A DNA stretch of 64,000 bases from positions 62,001 through 126,000 of the forward strand of contig JAIUML010000007.1 in assembly GCA_022565595.1 (NCBI GenBank), written 5' to 3'. A program made the position numbers and the translations under genes. This document shows positions 1-8,660 of the stretch, in pieces; the stretch's first letter is position 1; every line of letters starts with the position of its first letter. This DNA comes from Saccharospirillum sp. GTDB taxonomy: Bacteria; Pseudomonadota; Gammaproteobacteria; Pseudomonadales; Natronospirillaceae. Under the pieces are notes generated by a model. It did not search any database. It had not been told where the DNA came from and saw nothing but the letters and a program-made list of their open reading frames with translations.

Positions 1-281
1 GGGCAGGCATCCAGGATGACGCAATTCACGTTGAAGAAACAGTTTTTCCCGAGTCGAATATTGGCACCATAGTCGCAGTAAAACGGCGCTTCGATCTGTG
101 CCGTTTTTGCTCCAGCCCCCAACAGCTCGCGCAACAGTTTCTGGCGCGTAATGCGCTCATGGGGTTCTGTCTGGTTGTAGCGCTGACAGAGACGCTGAGC
201 TTCACGCCGCAAGCGCACCAATTCCTGATCCCCGGGATCAAAGTGCTCACCGGCGATCATCTTCTCACATTCAGTCGGCAT
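1..281 (-). CDS. maa: Maltose/galactoside-type O-acetyltransferase (partial, C-terminus outside window)
   Basis: The visible 93 residues start MPTECEKMIAGEHFDPGDQE and run through an RLRREAQRLCQRYNQT helix into YCDYGANIRLGKNCFFNVNC. This is the N-terminal Mac domain plus the first left-handed beta-helix turns of the maltose/galactoside acetyltransferases, which acetylate sugars with acetyl-CoA. The ATG lies one base after the maiA stop, so it is the last visible gene of the fahA-maiA operon. There is no obvious metabolic link to tyrosine breakdown. The catalytic histidine and hexapeptide coil lie beyond the window edge, so exact substrate class is not decidable. Confidence 0.8.
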   Translation of the reverse strand, partial: MPTECEKMIAGEHFDPGDQELVRLRREAQRLCQRYNQTEPHERITRQKLLRELLGAGAKTAQIEAPFYCDYGANIRLGKNCFFNVNCVILDAC

Positions 282-282
282 C

Positions 283-912
283 TCAGGGAGCACACTGCTC
301 CGGCGCAGCGCTCCAGAAAGCGTCGAGGTGATTGGCCGCATCGTAGATATGCATCAACCGAGGGTAAGGCGCCATATCAAAATTGAAGCGCAATGCATTG
401 TAGATTTGTGGTATCAGCACAACATCGACCAGGCTCAATTGATTCGCCACAAACCAGTCACCGCTGTTGCATTGGCCCGCCTCCAGTTCGAGCGCATCAA
501 AGCCCTGTTTCAACCAGTGGTGGTACCAGTCGTTCACCGCCTGCTCATCGGCACTGAACTGCGACTTGAGTCGATTCAGCACACGCAGGTTGTTCAGCGG
601 ATGCATGTCACAGGCAATGTCCATCGCCAGTGCTCGCACCTGTGCACGCGCCAATGGCGCTGTGGGAAGCAAAGGTGGCTCCGGCCAGGTTTCATCGAGA
701 TACTCGATGATCGCCATGGACTGGCGCAATACGCCCGGCTCGAGGTCCAAAGAAGGCACCAGGCCAGCCGCATTGACAGAGCGGTAGTCGTCGCCGCGTT
801 GAACGCCACCGCGCAGGTCGACCTCAAGTTTTTCGACGTTGAGCTGCTTCAGGTTGAGCGCAATGCGCACCCGATAGGCGGCCGAAGACCGCCAGTAATC
901 ATAAAGTTTCAT
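283..912 (-). CDS. maiA: Maleylacetoacetate isomerase (zeta-class GST)
   Basis: 209 residues, the normal family length. It isomerises maleylacetoacetate to fumarylacetoacetate with glutathione, the penultimate step of tyrosine degradation, in the cytosol. The N-terminal thioredoxin-like domain carries the zeta-class glutathione motif SSAAYRVRIALN (residues 9-20), followed by the cis-Pro segment GLVPSLDL and the Q-S-M-A-I-I-E-YL helix. The all-alpha C-terminal domain follows. Its ATG overlaps the fahA stop by the ATGA arrangement, indicating translational coupling. Confidence 0.95.
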   Translation of the reverse strand: MKLYDYWRSSAAYRVRIALNLKQLNVEKLEVDLRGGVQRGDDYRSVNAAGLVPSLDLEPGVLRQSMAIIEYLDETWPEPPLLPTAPLARAQVRALAMDIACDMHPLNNLRVLNRLKSQFSADEQAVNDWYHHWLKQGFDALELEAGQCNSGDWFVANQLSLVDVVLIPQIYNALRFNFDMAPYPRLMHIYDAANHLDAFWSAAPEQCAP

Positions 913-1901
913 TCGGTTCCATCGTATGGTTGCACCTGCTGGTCTATGGCGCCAAACAGGCTCTGACCCTCTGCATCGGTCATCTCAATTCGGACACGGT
1001 CACCAAAGCGCAAAAACGCAGTGCTGGGTTGACCTGCTTCGATGGTTTCCAGCATGCGTTTTTCGGCCAGGCAGCTGGACCCTCTGGAACGATCATAGTT
1101 GGAAACGGTGCCGGAGCCAATAACGGTACCAGCAATCAGATGCCGGGTTTTGGCGGCGTGTGCGACAAGTTGTGCAAAGTCGAACGTCATGTCCACACCG
1201 GCCTCTGGCTCACCAAAGAGGTCGCCGTTCAACCAGGTGCGTAATGGCAGGTGCACCTTGTTGCCCTGCCAGGCACTTCCCAATTCATCGGGTGTGATGG
1301 CAACGGGAGAAAAAGCACTGGAAGGTTTGCTTTGATAGAAACCAAAACCCTTGGCCAATTCTGCGGGTATCAGATTCCGCAACGACACATCGTTGACGAG
1401 CATCAGTAACTGAATGTGCGACCCGGCTTGCTCGGCCGATACCCCCATGGGTACATCATCGGTGATGACCGCTATCTCGCTTTCGAAATCGATGCCCCAG
1501 TCTTCGCTGCCCATCACAATGGGGGCATGAGGTGCCAGGAAGGTATCCGAACCGCCCTGATACATCAAAGGGTCGGACCAAAAACTCTCGGGCATTTCGG
1601 CTCCACGAGCCTTGCGCACCAGTTCAACATGGTTAACGTAGGCACTGCCATCAGCCCAGTGGTAGGCACGCGGCAAAGGCGAGTGCGCCTGCGTCTGATC
1701 AAAGGGCAGAGCCTCTGCATGCAAGCCATCGTTCAAACCACGATAGACTCCTTCCAGGTCCGTCTTGACCTGTTCCCAGCGGTCCAGTGCGTCCTGGAGG
1801 GTATCGGCAATGTCCGGCACCGGTAGACAGCGGCTGAGGTCACGGCTGACCACAACCAGTTGTCCATCGCGGCTGCCGTTGTTCAAAGTCGCCAGTTTCA
1901 T
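909..1901 (-). CDS. fahA: Fumarylacetoacetate hydrolase
   Basis: 330 residues. It hydrolyses fumarylacetoacetate to fumarate and acetoacetate, the last step of tyrosine catabolism. The FAH fold is recognised from the acidic metal-binding motif in FESEIAVITDDVP, the segment LLMLVNDVSLRNLIP, the substrate loop KGFGFYQSKPSSAFSPVAIT and the C-terminal GTVIGSGTVSNYD. It is the shorter bacterial two-domain type rather than the about 420-residue eukaryotic type. First gene of the fahA-maiA-maa unit. The region upstream contains a long palindromic repeat, and hpd lies beyond it on the same strand. Confidence 0.95.
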   Translation of the reverse strand: MKLATLNNGSRDGQLVVVSRDLSRCLPVPDIADTLQDALDRWEQVKTDLEGVYRGLNDGLHAEALPFDQTQAHSPLPRAYHWADGSAYVNHVELVRKARGAEMPESFWSDPLMYQGGSDTFLAPHAPIVMGSEDWGIDFESEIAVITDDVPMGVSAEQAGSHIQLLMLVNDVSLRNLIPAELAKGFGFYQSKPSSAFSPVAITPDELGSAWQGNKVHLPLRTWLNGDLFGEPEAGVDMTFDFAQLVAHAAKTRHLIAGTVIGSGTVSNYDRSRGSSCLAEKRMLETIEAGQPSTAFLRFGDRVRIEMTDAEGQSLFGAIDQQVQPYDGTE

Positions 1902-1948
1902 GGAATTTCTCCTTATATTTACTCAAGGTCGGTAAAAGTTATGCAGCA

Positions 1949-2117
1949 ATGGCCCGCGACGGCTACCGGGTAGGCTTATTCGGGGTCGCCGTGTACCCAT
2001 CCATGGGGGCTTGACGGCAGCATCCGACCGCCATGGATGGCGGAAGTGCAGCTTTTGCAGGAGCAAAAAGCTGCCAGGCTGCCGACACCCCCGAATAAGC
2101 CTACCCGGCATCCGTCG
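1949..2117. repeat. Nested intergenic palindrome, copy 1 (hpd-fahA gap)
   Basis: The 355-base gap between fahA and hpd is mostly this element. Outer arms CCGGGTAGGCTTATTCGGGG (1966-1985) and its exact reverse complement (2089-2108) are flanked by GACGG/CCGTC (1958-1962, 2112-2116). Inside are the CCATCCATG / CCATGGATGG pair, GGCAGC/GCTGCC, and a central hairpin AGCTTTTGC-AGGA-GCAAAAAGCT. It is a member of a repeat family found in other gaps of this window. No open reading frame of note lies inside. The remaining bases (2118-2256) hold the probable hpd 3' end and nothing else recognisable. Confidence 0.9.
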
Positions 2118-2256
2118 CTTGAATTGCACCAATTCCAAAACTTGAGCAATTAAGTGATGGATATAGCAGAGTAGTTCATTTGTCCTGCCATGTGCCCTGT
2201 TGAAGTCTAATCAGATTGCTGTAGCCCAACTCATTCAAACAGCAAACCTCGAGTCA

Positions 2257-3345
2257 TCAATCTCCACTGATCACACCACGGCGAATCTGGTCTTCTTCGA
2301 TTGATTCAAACAGGGCCTTGAAGTTGCCTTCGCCAAAACCTTCATTGCCTTTGCGTTGAATGATTTCAAAAAAGACCGGGCCAATGACCGTCTTGGTGAA
2401 AATTTGCAGCAAGATACCCGAGTCTTCGGGGGCGCCGTCAATCAGGATGCGCAGGTCCTTGAGGGCCTCTACATCTTCGCTGTGCCCCGGCACTCGATCC
2501 TTGATTTTCTCGTAATAGGTATCGGGTGTTGGCATGAACGACATGCCGCGTTCACGCATGGTGCGCACGGTCTCGTAGATGTTCGAAGTCGACATGGCAA
2601 TGTGCTGAATGCCCTCGCCCTTGTACTCGCGCAGGTATTCTTCGATCTGCGATTTGTCGTCACTGGATTCGTTGATGGGAATGCGGATTTTACCGCAGGG
2701 CGAGGTCATGGCCTTGCTGACCAGGCCGGTCAGTTTGCCTTCGATATCGAAGTAGCGAATTTCGCGGAAGTTACCAATTTTTTCATAGAAGCTGGCCCAT
2801 ACGCCCATGTTGCCACGCTGGACGTTGTGGGTCAGGTGGTCGACGTATTCGAGGCCGACGCTGGCTTCCTTCACGGCTTCTTGCCAGCCGTCGTAGAATT
2901 CGAAGTCGATGTCATAGATTGAGCTGTTGCCATAGCGGTCGACAAAGTAGAGCGTGCTTTCACCAATGCCAAAGACGCCAGGAATGTTCAGTTCCATGGG
3001 GCCGATTTTGCCCTGAAAGGGCTTGGCGCCATTGGCCATGGCGTGTTCCATGGCTTTGGCGGCATTACCGACGCGCCACGCCATGCCATTAACGCTGGCG
3101 CCATGCTGGTGCGCAAACTGTTCGGCATGTGAGTTGGGTTCGGCGTTGACGACGAAGTTGATGTCACCCTGCCGATACAACCAAACAGCCTTGTTCCGGT
3201 GTTTGGCAACTTCAGCAAAGCCCAGCCCTTTGAACAGTTCTTTAAGGTCTTCAATGCCTTTGGCATCGGGTGCGGTGTATTCAACAAACTCGAAGCCATC
3301 GGTAGCAAGCGGGTTCTCTACGCCCTGCATTTGCAGATCGGTCAT
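2257..3345 (-). CDS. hpd: 4-hydroxyphenylpyruvate dioxygenase
   Basis: 362 residues, normal for the bacterial enzyme. It converts 4-hydroxyphenylpyruvate to homogentisate with non-haem iron and O2. Two vicinal-oxygen-chelate domains are visible. The C-terminal one carries the iron ligands: His in GLEYVDHLTHNV, His in GEGIQHIAMST and Glu in GPVFFEIIQRKG near the C-terminus, with GFGEGNFKALFESIE after it. The gene stands alone between two palindromic repeats, in the same direction as fahA and tyrR. Homogentisate dioxygenase, the next enzyme, is not in the window. Confidence 0.97.
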   Translation of the reverse strand: MTDLQMQGVENPLATDGFEFVEYTAPDAKGIEDLKELFKGLGFAEVAKHRNKAVWLYRQGDINFVVNAEPNSHAEQFAHQHGASVNGMAWRVGNAAKAMEHAMANGAKPFQGKIGPMELNIPGVFGIGESTLYFVDRYGNSSIYDIDFEFYDGWQEAVKEASVGLEYVDHLTHNVQRGNMGVWASFYEKIGNFREIRYFDIEGKLTGLVSKAMTSPCGKIRIPINESSDDKSQIEEYLREYKGEGIQHIAMSTSNIYETVRTMRERGMSFMPTPDTYYEKIKDRVPGHSEDVEALKDLRILIDGAPEDSGILLQIFTKTVIGPVFFEIIQRKGNEGFGEGNFKALFESIEEDQIRRGVISGD

Positions 3346-3492
3346 AATGCTGTCTCCACTGTCGATTGTTATAACGGCGCCACCCCATTCAGGCTGGTCG
3401 CTCTTCTATCCAATGGATAACACTTTGAACCGAATCACTGCGCTGCGCCAGAGCCCACCCTAAAGCTCTTTATGTCGCGCAGACCCCGTTTT

Positions 3493-3518
3493 CGTAAACC
3501 CCTCGGGACAAGTTTACA
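3493..3518. promoter_or_regulatory. Inverted repeat upstream of hpd, possible TyrR/PhhR-type operator
   Basis: CGTAAA at 3493-3498 and TTTACA at 3513-3518 form an inverted pair about 150 bases upstream of the hpd start. The half-sites match the known TyrR box arms (TGTAAA/TTTACA), but the spacer is 14 bases rather than the canonical 6. A tyrR/phhR gene lies about 470 bases away. Assignment as an operator is an inference only. Confidence 0.3.
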
Positions 3519-3636
3519 CTTGGCTTTTTCTTCATATTAATCAACAGGTTACAACCATAAATCAATGATAATTCGGCTTATTGGTATCGAAAAGATGACA
3601 GCCTGTAGCTTGGCTTTGTTTTATAGCATATACCCG

Positions 3637-3957
3637 TGAGGGGTGCCGGTAAGGCCCTAGAAGGGACGCCGTAAATAGATATCAGCCCCATCCATGGGGC
3701 TGCCCCTTCGGGCTCGCTACGCTCATGCCAAAACGCTCCCGGCGTTTTGGTCCCTGTAGGCTCGACTGTCCACATCCGACCGCCATGGATGGCAGAAGTG
3801 CCGTTTTTGCAGGAGCAAAAAACGGCCATGTGGACAGACGCCCTTCCAGGAGCTGACCACACCCCTTGCTAGTCAAATGAGTCATCTGCTGATGGTAACT
3901 GATCCAGGCACCCCGCCCGACCCTGCAGAGGCACCACCGGTAGCCGACGCGGGCCAT
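3637..3957. repeat. Composite intergenic palindrome, copy 2 (tyrR-hpd gap)
   Basis: This fills much of the 640-base gap between tyrR and hpd. It contains both core modules of the family: GCCCCATCCATGGGGC then TTCGGGCTCGCTACGCTCATG and the hairpin CCAAAACGC-TCCCG-GCGTTTTGG (about 3686-3757), followed by CCATGGATGGC and the hairpin CCGTTTTTGC-AGGA-GCAAAAAACGG (about 3781-3835), bracketed by TGTCCAC/GTGGACA. A separate right-end fragment with CTGCAGAGGCACCACCGG and TAGCCGACGCGGGCC lies at about 3905-3957. The bases nearer hpd (3346-3636) hold the promoter region and the TGTAAA-type inverted repeat. Confidence 0.85.
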
Positions 3958-3988
3958 AGACCGCTATATGCGGACCAAGGAACGCCGT

Positions 3989-5545
3989 TTACCTTGAGTG
4001 CTTGCCAATGTTGTATTCACGAAGCTTGTTGGCCACCGCTGTGTGGGAGACGCCGAGTTTTTTGCCGAGTTGGCGGCTGCTTGGGTAAGCCGGATAGAGC
4101 CGACGAAGCAGCTCTGACTCGAAGCGTTTCATGGCTTCTTCCAGGGTGCCTTCGAAGTTTTCGTCGACATAGCCCCAGCCACTGCTGAAGCTTGGCAATT
4201 GCAGGTGCTCTGGTTCGAGTTCGTCGCCTTCGGCCAGGGAGACCGCTCGTAACAGGGAGTTTTCCATTTGCCGGACGTTGCCCGGCCAGGGGTATTGCTG
4301 TAGGGCGTTCTGACAGGCTTTGGAGAGGCGAATGCGACGTCGCTGTGGCTCGGCGAAACGGGCGATAAAACGTTCCGCCATCGGTAGCACATCGGATTTG
4401 CGTTCCCGCAAGGGGGGAATGTGTAGGGTGAGAACATTCAAGCGGTAGAAGAGGTCCTCTCTGAAGGTGCCGTCCTGGCAGAGATTGAGCAAATCTTTTT
4501 GGGTAGAGCAGATGATGCGTACATCGGACTTGTACTCTTTCTCGTCACCTACTCTTCGATAGGTTCCGTCCTGCAGCAAGCGTAGAAACTTCGATTGCAG
4601 TATTTTCGACATATCGCCAATTTCGTCAAGGAAAACTGTGCCACCTTCGGCCAGCTCCAGTATGCCTTTCTTGGCCTGGGTGGCGCCTTCGAAAGCGCCT
4701 GCCGCGTAACCGAAAAGTTCGCTTTCGGCGACGTTATCGGGCAAGGCAGCGCAGTTCAGAACCAGGAAGGGTTTGTCCTTGCGCAGACTGTGTTGGTGGC
4801 AGGATTTTGCCAGCAACTCTTTGCCTGTGCCGGTTTCGCCGGTAATCAACAATGGAGCGTCGAGGCCTGACATGCGTTTGGCCTGGCGAATGACTTTCTT
4901 CATGGCCTGGCTCTCGGCAATCAGCATGTCGAATTCGCCGGTTTGCTGATGGTAAGCGGTCATCTGGCGGCCAAGTCGCTCAGGCGACTTGAACGTAATA
5001 ACAGCGCCAGCGAAGAGGTCTTCAACGCCGTTTTCACTTTCGTCCGGCACCTGTATCGGGTAGACGTCGGCAAGAAAGGTGCGGCCTTTCAACTGCATAT
5101 GAGATGACTGAGTCCTTGGGTGGTCGTCACTGAGCCATTTATTGAAATTGAATCCCTTTACCCAGTTTTTTAGCAGTTTGTTTTTCACCTCGTCTTCCGG
5201 CAACTGCAGGATATCGAGTGCTGCTTCATTGGCGATGACCACATAACCTTTGCTGTCGATGGAAACGACCGGCTCGGGCAAGGTTTTCAGCAAGGTATGC
5301 AATTCCTGCTGTTCGCGCTCAATGGGCATGTAAGGGATAAGGGAGACATCGTGAATACCCGGTATCAAACGAATTTCCGGCATCAAATGCTGGAACTCAT
5401 CGAATTCGACGGTGGGGAAGTTCAGGAATATCTGCCCATTGGGGTCTATCTCTATGCCTCTGAGGTCAATCTTGTGGTTGACCAGTATGTCCAATACCTC
5501 GGCGCAAATACCGAGTCTCTCTTCACAGAGTATTTTTAAGCGCAT
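3989..5545 (-). CDS. tyrR: TyrR/PhhR-family aromatic amino acid regulator
   Basis: 518 residues with the family order: ACT domain (about 1-75), PAS domain (about 78-150), AAA+ sigma-54-type ATPase domain (about 205-430, Walker A GETGTGKE at 236-243) and a short C-terminal helix-turn-helix (SSRQLGKKLGVSHTAVANKL). The loop where true sigma-54 activators have GAFTGA reads GAFEGA (283-288), as I recall for Pseudomonas PhhR-type proteins, so it could act at sigma-70 promoters. In Pseudomonas, PhhR activates phhAB and hpd, and its position between phhB and hpd supports that role. It would bind aromatic amino acids in the cytosol. Confidence 0.93.
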   Translation of the reverse strand: MRLKILCEERLGICAEVLDILVNHKIDLRGIEIDPNGQIFLNFPTVEFDEFQHLMPEIRLIPGIHDVSLIPYMPIEREQQELHTLLKTLPEPVVSIDSKGYVVIANEAALDILQLPEDEVKNKLLKNWVKGFNFNKWLSDDHPRTQSSHMQLKGRTFLADVYPIQVPDESENGVEDLFAGAVITFKSPERLGRQMTAYHQQTGEFDMLIAESQAMKKVIRQAKRMSGLDAPLLITGETGTGKELLAKSCHQHSLRKDKPFLVLNCAALPDNVAESELFGYAAGAFEGATQAKKGILELAEGGTVFLDEIGDMSKILQSKFLRLLQDGTYRRVGDEKEYKSDVRIICSTQKDLLNLCQDGTFREDLFYRLNVLTLHIPPLRERKSDVLPMAERFIARFAEPQRRRIRLSKACQNALQQYPWPGNVRQMENSLLRAVSLAEGDELEPEHLQLPSFSSGWGYVDENFEGTLEEAMKRFESELLRRLYPAYPSSRQLGKKLGVSHTAVANKLREYNIGKHSR

Positions 5546-5645
5546 TCTTCTCTCCGTTGCCGTCTCTCTGTACGGATACCTTGCCGGAGAGGTAAGCTGC
5601 CGCAGAATGGGCAGCTTGTCAACTGTTCTTTACAGCTTGTTTCGA

Positions 5646-5984
5646 TCAGCCCTCAAACAGACGATCTGTTTTGGCCGCGCAGATAAAGTCGTTGCGATGT
5701 AACCCGCCGATCTTGTGCGTCCACCAGCGAACCGTTGTCTTGCCCCACTCGGTTTTTATTTCCGGGTGATGGCCTTCTGACTCTGCCAGTTCACCGACCT
5801 TGTTGGTAAAGGCCAGTGCCTGACGGAAGGTCTTGAAGGTAAAAACGCGCTCGAGCTGCATCACGCTGCCTTCGCTGATGGGCGTCCAGTCCGGTATTTC
5901 CCGGATCAACTGGGCCAGTTCATCGTCACTGACCTGGGGTGCGCCGGCTCGGCAGGCTTCACAGCCTTCTGTTGCCAATGTCAT
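5646..5984 (-). CDS. phhB: Pterin-4a-carbinolamine dehydratase
   Basis: 112 residues. It dehydrates the 4a-hydroxy-pterin formed by phenylalanine hydroxylase so the cofactor can be recycled. The family signature [19 protein letters not shown] is present, with the active-site His pair and a later His in WTHKIGG. The start ATG at 5984 has a GAGGAG ribosome site and lies 14 bases after the phhA stop, giving a phhA-phhB operon. The N-terminal CEACRAGAP segment is typical of Pseudomonas-type PhhB. Confidence 0.95.
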   Translation of the reverse strand: MTLATEGCEACRAGAPQVSDDELAQLIREIPDWTPISEGSVMQLERVFTFKTFRQALAFTNKVGELAESEGHHPEIKTEWGKTTVRWWTHKIGGLHRNDFICAAKTDRLFEG

Positions 5985-5998
5985 GGTGGTGTCGCTCC

Positions 5999-6799
5999 TC
6001 AGCCGTTCGCGGCTTTTTTCTGTTCAAATTTTGGCGGAAACAGGCCCAGTTTTTTGGCTTCCTGTACAGCGCCCATGATGTCCAGCTTGGCAATGTCAAA
6101 GAGTTGGTCAACGCTGTCCAGGCAATAGTAAATGGGCTGCATGATGTCGATTCGGTAAGGCGTGCGCAGCACACTCACCAAATCAAAAGGCTGACGCTCG
6201 GGGATATCGCTGTTGAAGGCATAGTCCGTCTCGCCAGGGGAAGACAAAATACCGCCACCGTAAATGCCTCTTTCTGAACCCTTCTGGAGCAAACCAAACT
6301 CAACGGTAAACCAGTAAAGGCGCGCCAGATAGACTCTGTCTTCTTTTGAGGCGTTCAAGCCGAGTTCACCATAAAGCTGAGTAAAATCAGCAAAGGCCTG
6401 GTGAGTCAGCATAGGGCAATGGCCAAAAATCTCGTGAAAGATGTCCGGCTCCTGCAAATAGTCCAGCTCTTCGCGGCTGCGAATGAAGGTGGCCACCGGG
6501 AATTGGCGGTTGGCCAACAAACGGAAGAATTCCGAGAAGTCAATCAAGGCAGGCACAGCGGCAGTTTGCCACCCGGTGCTTTGCAACAACACCTTGTCGA
6601 CTTCCGCCAGTTGCGGAATGCGTTCCCTGGGCAAATCGAGATGCGCCAGTCCCTCGATGTAATTGTCGCAGGCTTTACCCTGCAGAGCCGGTAATTGACG
6701 TTCGATCAGTGTTTGCCAGATCGCGTTCTCGTCATCAGACCAGCACACAAAACCCTCTTTATCAGGCTGGTGCGCAACGTACTTGCTGCTCTTGGCCAT
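5999..6799 (-). CDS. phhA: Phenylalanine 4-hydroxylase
   Basis: 266 residues from the ATG at 6799 ([16 protein letters not shown]). An upstream in-frame extension to 6859 is possible but unlike the family. It hydroxylates phenylalanine to tyrosine using a reduced pterin, Fe(II) and O2. The iron ligands are visible: two His in [11 protein letters not shown] and the Glu in [10 protein letters not shown]. There is no N-terminal regulatory domain, as expected for the bacterial enzyme. It is first in the phhA-phhB operon, with tyrR next downstream. Confidence 0.96.
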   Translation of the reverse strand: MAKSSKYVAHQPDKEGFVCWSDDENAIWQTLIERQLPALQGKACDNYIEGLAHLDLPRERIPQLAEVDKVLLQSTGWQTAAVPALIDFSEFFRLLANRQFPVATFIRSREELDYLQEPDIFHEIFGHCPMLTHQAFADFTQLYGELGLNASKEDRVYLARLYWFTVEFGLLQKGSERGIYGGGILSSPGETDYAFNSDIPERQPFDLVSVLRTPYRIDIMQPIYYCLDSVDQLFDIAKLDIMGAVQEAKKLGLFPPKFEQKKAANG

Positions 6800-6874
6800 G
6801 TTGATCACCCTATGTCGTTGTATTTGTTGATGGGCTATTTCTACCCTCAGACCAAACAAAACAACAGGGCGAGT

Positions 6875-6889
6875 GCTGCGAAAAGCAGC
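6875..6889 (-). terminator. Weak hairpin downstream of the glycosyltransferase gene
   Basis: GCTGC-GAAAA-GCAGC forms a 5-bp stem between the glycosyltransferase stop (6938) and phhA. The U-rich stretch that would follow on the minus strand is displaced by about 10 bases, so termination is only possible, not shown. Confidence 0.22.
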
Positions 6890-6937
6890 CCTTGATATGT
6901 CAACACAGACGGACGCTTCTGTAAAAGAGGCCGACCG

Positions 6938-8014
6938 TCAAATGGAGAGGGTATGGTAATTGCTTGTAGGAACAGTAGAGGGTGAGTGTTGATAGTCCAC
7001 CGAGCTCCAGAGGCGCTGCACCAGGCGCTCGATGGGCTCCTCACGACCGGAAGTCAGCCAGTAGGCCAGGTTTTGCGCCACATTCGGATAGGTCACTTGC
7101 ACTGGCGTCGAAGCATGCAGGAAGGCTTCGACTTTGGCACGATCGAGATCCATCATGCTTGCGCCCAGCCCCAACTCGGTCAACGCCAGAGCATTGGAAA
7201 CCTGCTCCATTTGACCCAGAACGGGCTTGACCAACAACCCTTTGCCCAATGCGAGGGCTTCCGAGGCCAGTTCGAAGCCGGCATTGCAGATGACGCGGCT
7301 GGATCGAGCCAAAGAGGCCTTGAAACCATCGCGGCTGAACCCCTTGACCTCGACATTGGCGTGGTGCCCCTGTGCTACCTGGTCACTGTGTACGATAAAT
7401 CGCCAGTCCTTGATGGATTGAAGCAGGGTCATCACAGCCTGAGCGTCTTCGAAGGGAAGGTAAACCAGTATTGTCTGCGGCTCACCGCTCGAGAGCACCT
7501 CAACCGGCTCAATAATGGGAGGTAAAATAGTGGCGTCGTAATGATGCCAATGCACTCCCAGACCAAGCGACACCGGCGCAAACCAGCGCATCAACGCTTC
7601 CGACACAGGGTTGTGGCCCGCCTTGTGAACATCATGAGCGAAGGCATACTGATGGCCAATGCCGATGCATTCCCTACCCACTCGACGTGCCGCCCAAGCC
7701 ACTACGGGCTCATAATCGGAAAGAATCAAATCGTAAGACTCGAGGTCCAGTTGCCGAATATCGCGCCACAACTGCAACAGTGACGCTTGCTTGAGGGTAC
7801 TGAATGCATCAATACGGCCTTTGCGAACAGTAAAGGTCAACCCTTTCAAAACACGAAAATCACCAAAGCCATTCATATCAAAGAGTTTGTCGGCTGGTCG
7901 CCCTGAAAACACCCAGTCCACTTCAGCTCCGGTTTGGCGCAACGCTTCGGCCATGACCCTTGCTCGGGTTATATGGCCGTTACCTGTCCCCTGCACTCCG
8001 TAGAGTATTCTCAA
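6938..8014 (-). CDS. MJ1255-type glycosyltransferase, GT-B fold
   Basis: 358 residues. It begins MRILYGVQGTGNGHITRAR, the N-terminal glycine-rich signature of the MJ1255/MurG-like GT-B glycosyltransferase family (GTGNGHITRA loop). A C-terminal nucleotide-sugar region has RSSRVICNAGFELASEALALGKG, the usual donor-binding NAGxxxxxE pattern. Substrate is unknown. It is coupled by ATGA to the PAP2 phosphatase gene upstream. A lipid-linked acceptor handled by both proteins is a plausible inference. Confidence 0.8.
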   Translation of the reverse strand: MRILYGVQGTGNGHITRARVMAEALRQTGAEVDWVFSGRPADKLFDMNGFGDFRVLKGLTFTVRKGRIDAFSTLKQASLLQLWRDIRQLDLESYDLILSDYEPVVAWAARRVGRECIGIGHQYAFAHDVHKAGHNPVSEALMRWFAPVSLGLGVHWHHYDATILPPIIEPVEVLSSGEPQTILVYLPFEDAQAVMTLLQSIKDWRFIVHSDQVAQGHHANVEVKGFSRDGFKASLARSSRVICNAGFELASEALALGKGLLVKPVLGQMEQVSNALALTELGLGASMMDLDRAKVEAFLHASTPVQVTYPNVAQNLAYWLTSGREEPIERLVQRLWSSVDYQHSPSTVPTSNYHTLSI

Positions 8015-8538
8015 AGCGCCAACCCTCCCAGTGCCCAGAAAGCAACCAGACTGCCCAGAGAGGCCCCCACCAGTGTATCGGTCGGAAAATGAACACCAAG
8101 AAAGATCCTGGACAGAGCCACTCCGCAGGACCAGATCAGAAGAAAGGGAAACAAGGCAGGAAACTGACTGGATACCAGCACCATGAACAGGAAGGCAGCC
8201 GAGGTATGACCGGAAGGAAAGCTGAACTTGTCTGATGGCACAATAAAGCTGGTAAAGGCTTCAAGCGCATCCTGAGGCCGATTGCGCCGGCAGGTGTTCT
8301 TCATGATCAGATAGAGAGCACGCTCTACAAAAAACGCCATAAAAGCGAGCTTTGCAAAGGCGACACCCGTTTGCCCGCCGGTCAAAGCGAAGGCAACAAA
8401 GAAGATCAAGTAAAGCCAACCATCGGCTGAGCGGGACACCGCTCGGCTCAGTGCTGTAAGTTGTTCACGCCGACGCCGTGCCATGCACCAGTTGAATATC
8501 TGAACATCAAATTCCTGGATGGGTGCCAGCCATTTCAT
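8011..8538 (-). CDS. PAP2-family membrane phosphatase
   Basis: 175 residues from the ATG at 8538 (MKWLAPIQEF), chosen because GGAGA lies just upstream. A longer in-frame start at 8595 lacks a clear site. All three PAP2 motifs are present: KNTCRRNRP, PSGHTSA and SRIFLGVHFPTD, with the catalytic His residues in the second and third. Several hydrophobic segments make it an inner-membrane protein. The family dephosphorylates undecaprenyl pyrophosphate, phosphatidate or phosphatidylglycerophosphate; which one cannot be told. Its stop overlaps the start of the glycosyltransferase gene. Confidence 0.85.
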   Translation of the reverse strand: MKWLAPIQEFDVQIFNWCMARRRREQLTALSRAVSRSADGWLYLIFFVAFALTGGQTGVAFAKLAFMAFFVERALYLIMKNTCRRNRPQDALEAFTSFIVPSDKFSFPSGHTSAAFLFMVLVSSQFPALFPFLLIWSCGVALSRIFLGVHFPTDTLVGASLGSLVAFWALGGLAL

Positions 8539-8660
8539 CGCCTGTCTCCTCTGCCTGAATTGCCTGTGTCGAGTGTTCGACCCTTCAGGCTTCATTATTC
8601 AGGCAGGGATGTCAGTTAGCTGACAGTTCCATTAACTTTTGATGACAACATCGTTCTGGG

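Noticed and set aside
1949-2117. Palindromic repeat as an insertion sequence
   Set aside because: No transposase frame inside any copy and no clear target duplication; kept as a repeat only.
6900-6937. TyrR box upstream of phhA
   Set aside because: TGTAAA occurs once at about 6918, but there is no matching TTTACA partner at a spacing of 6 or 14.
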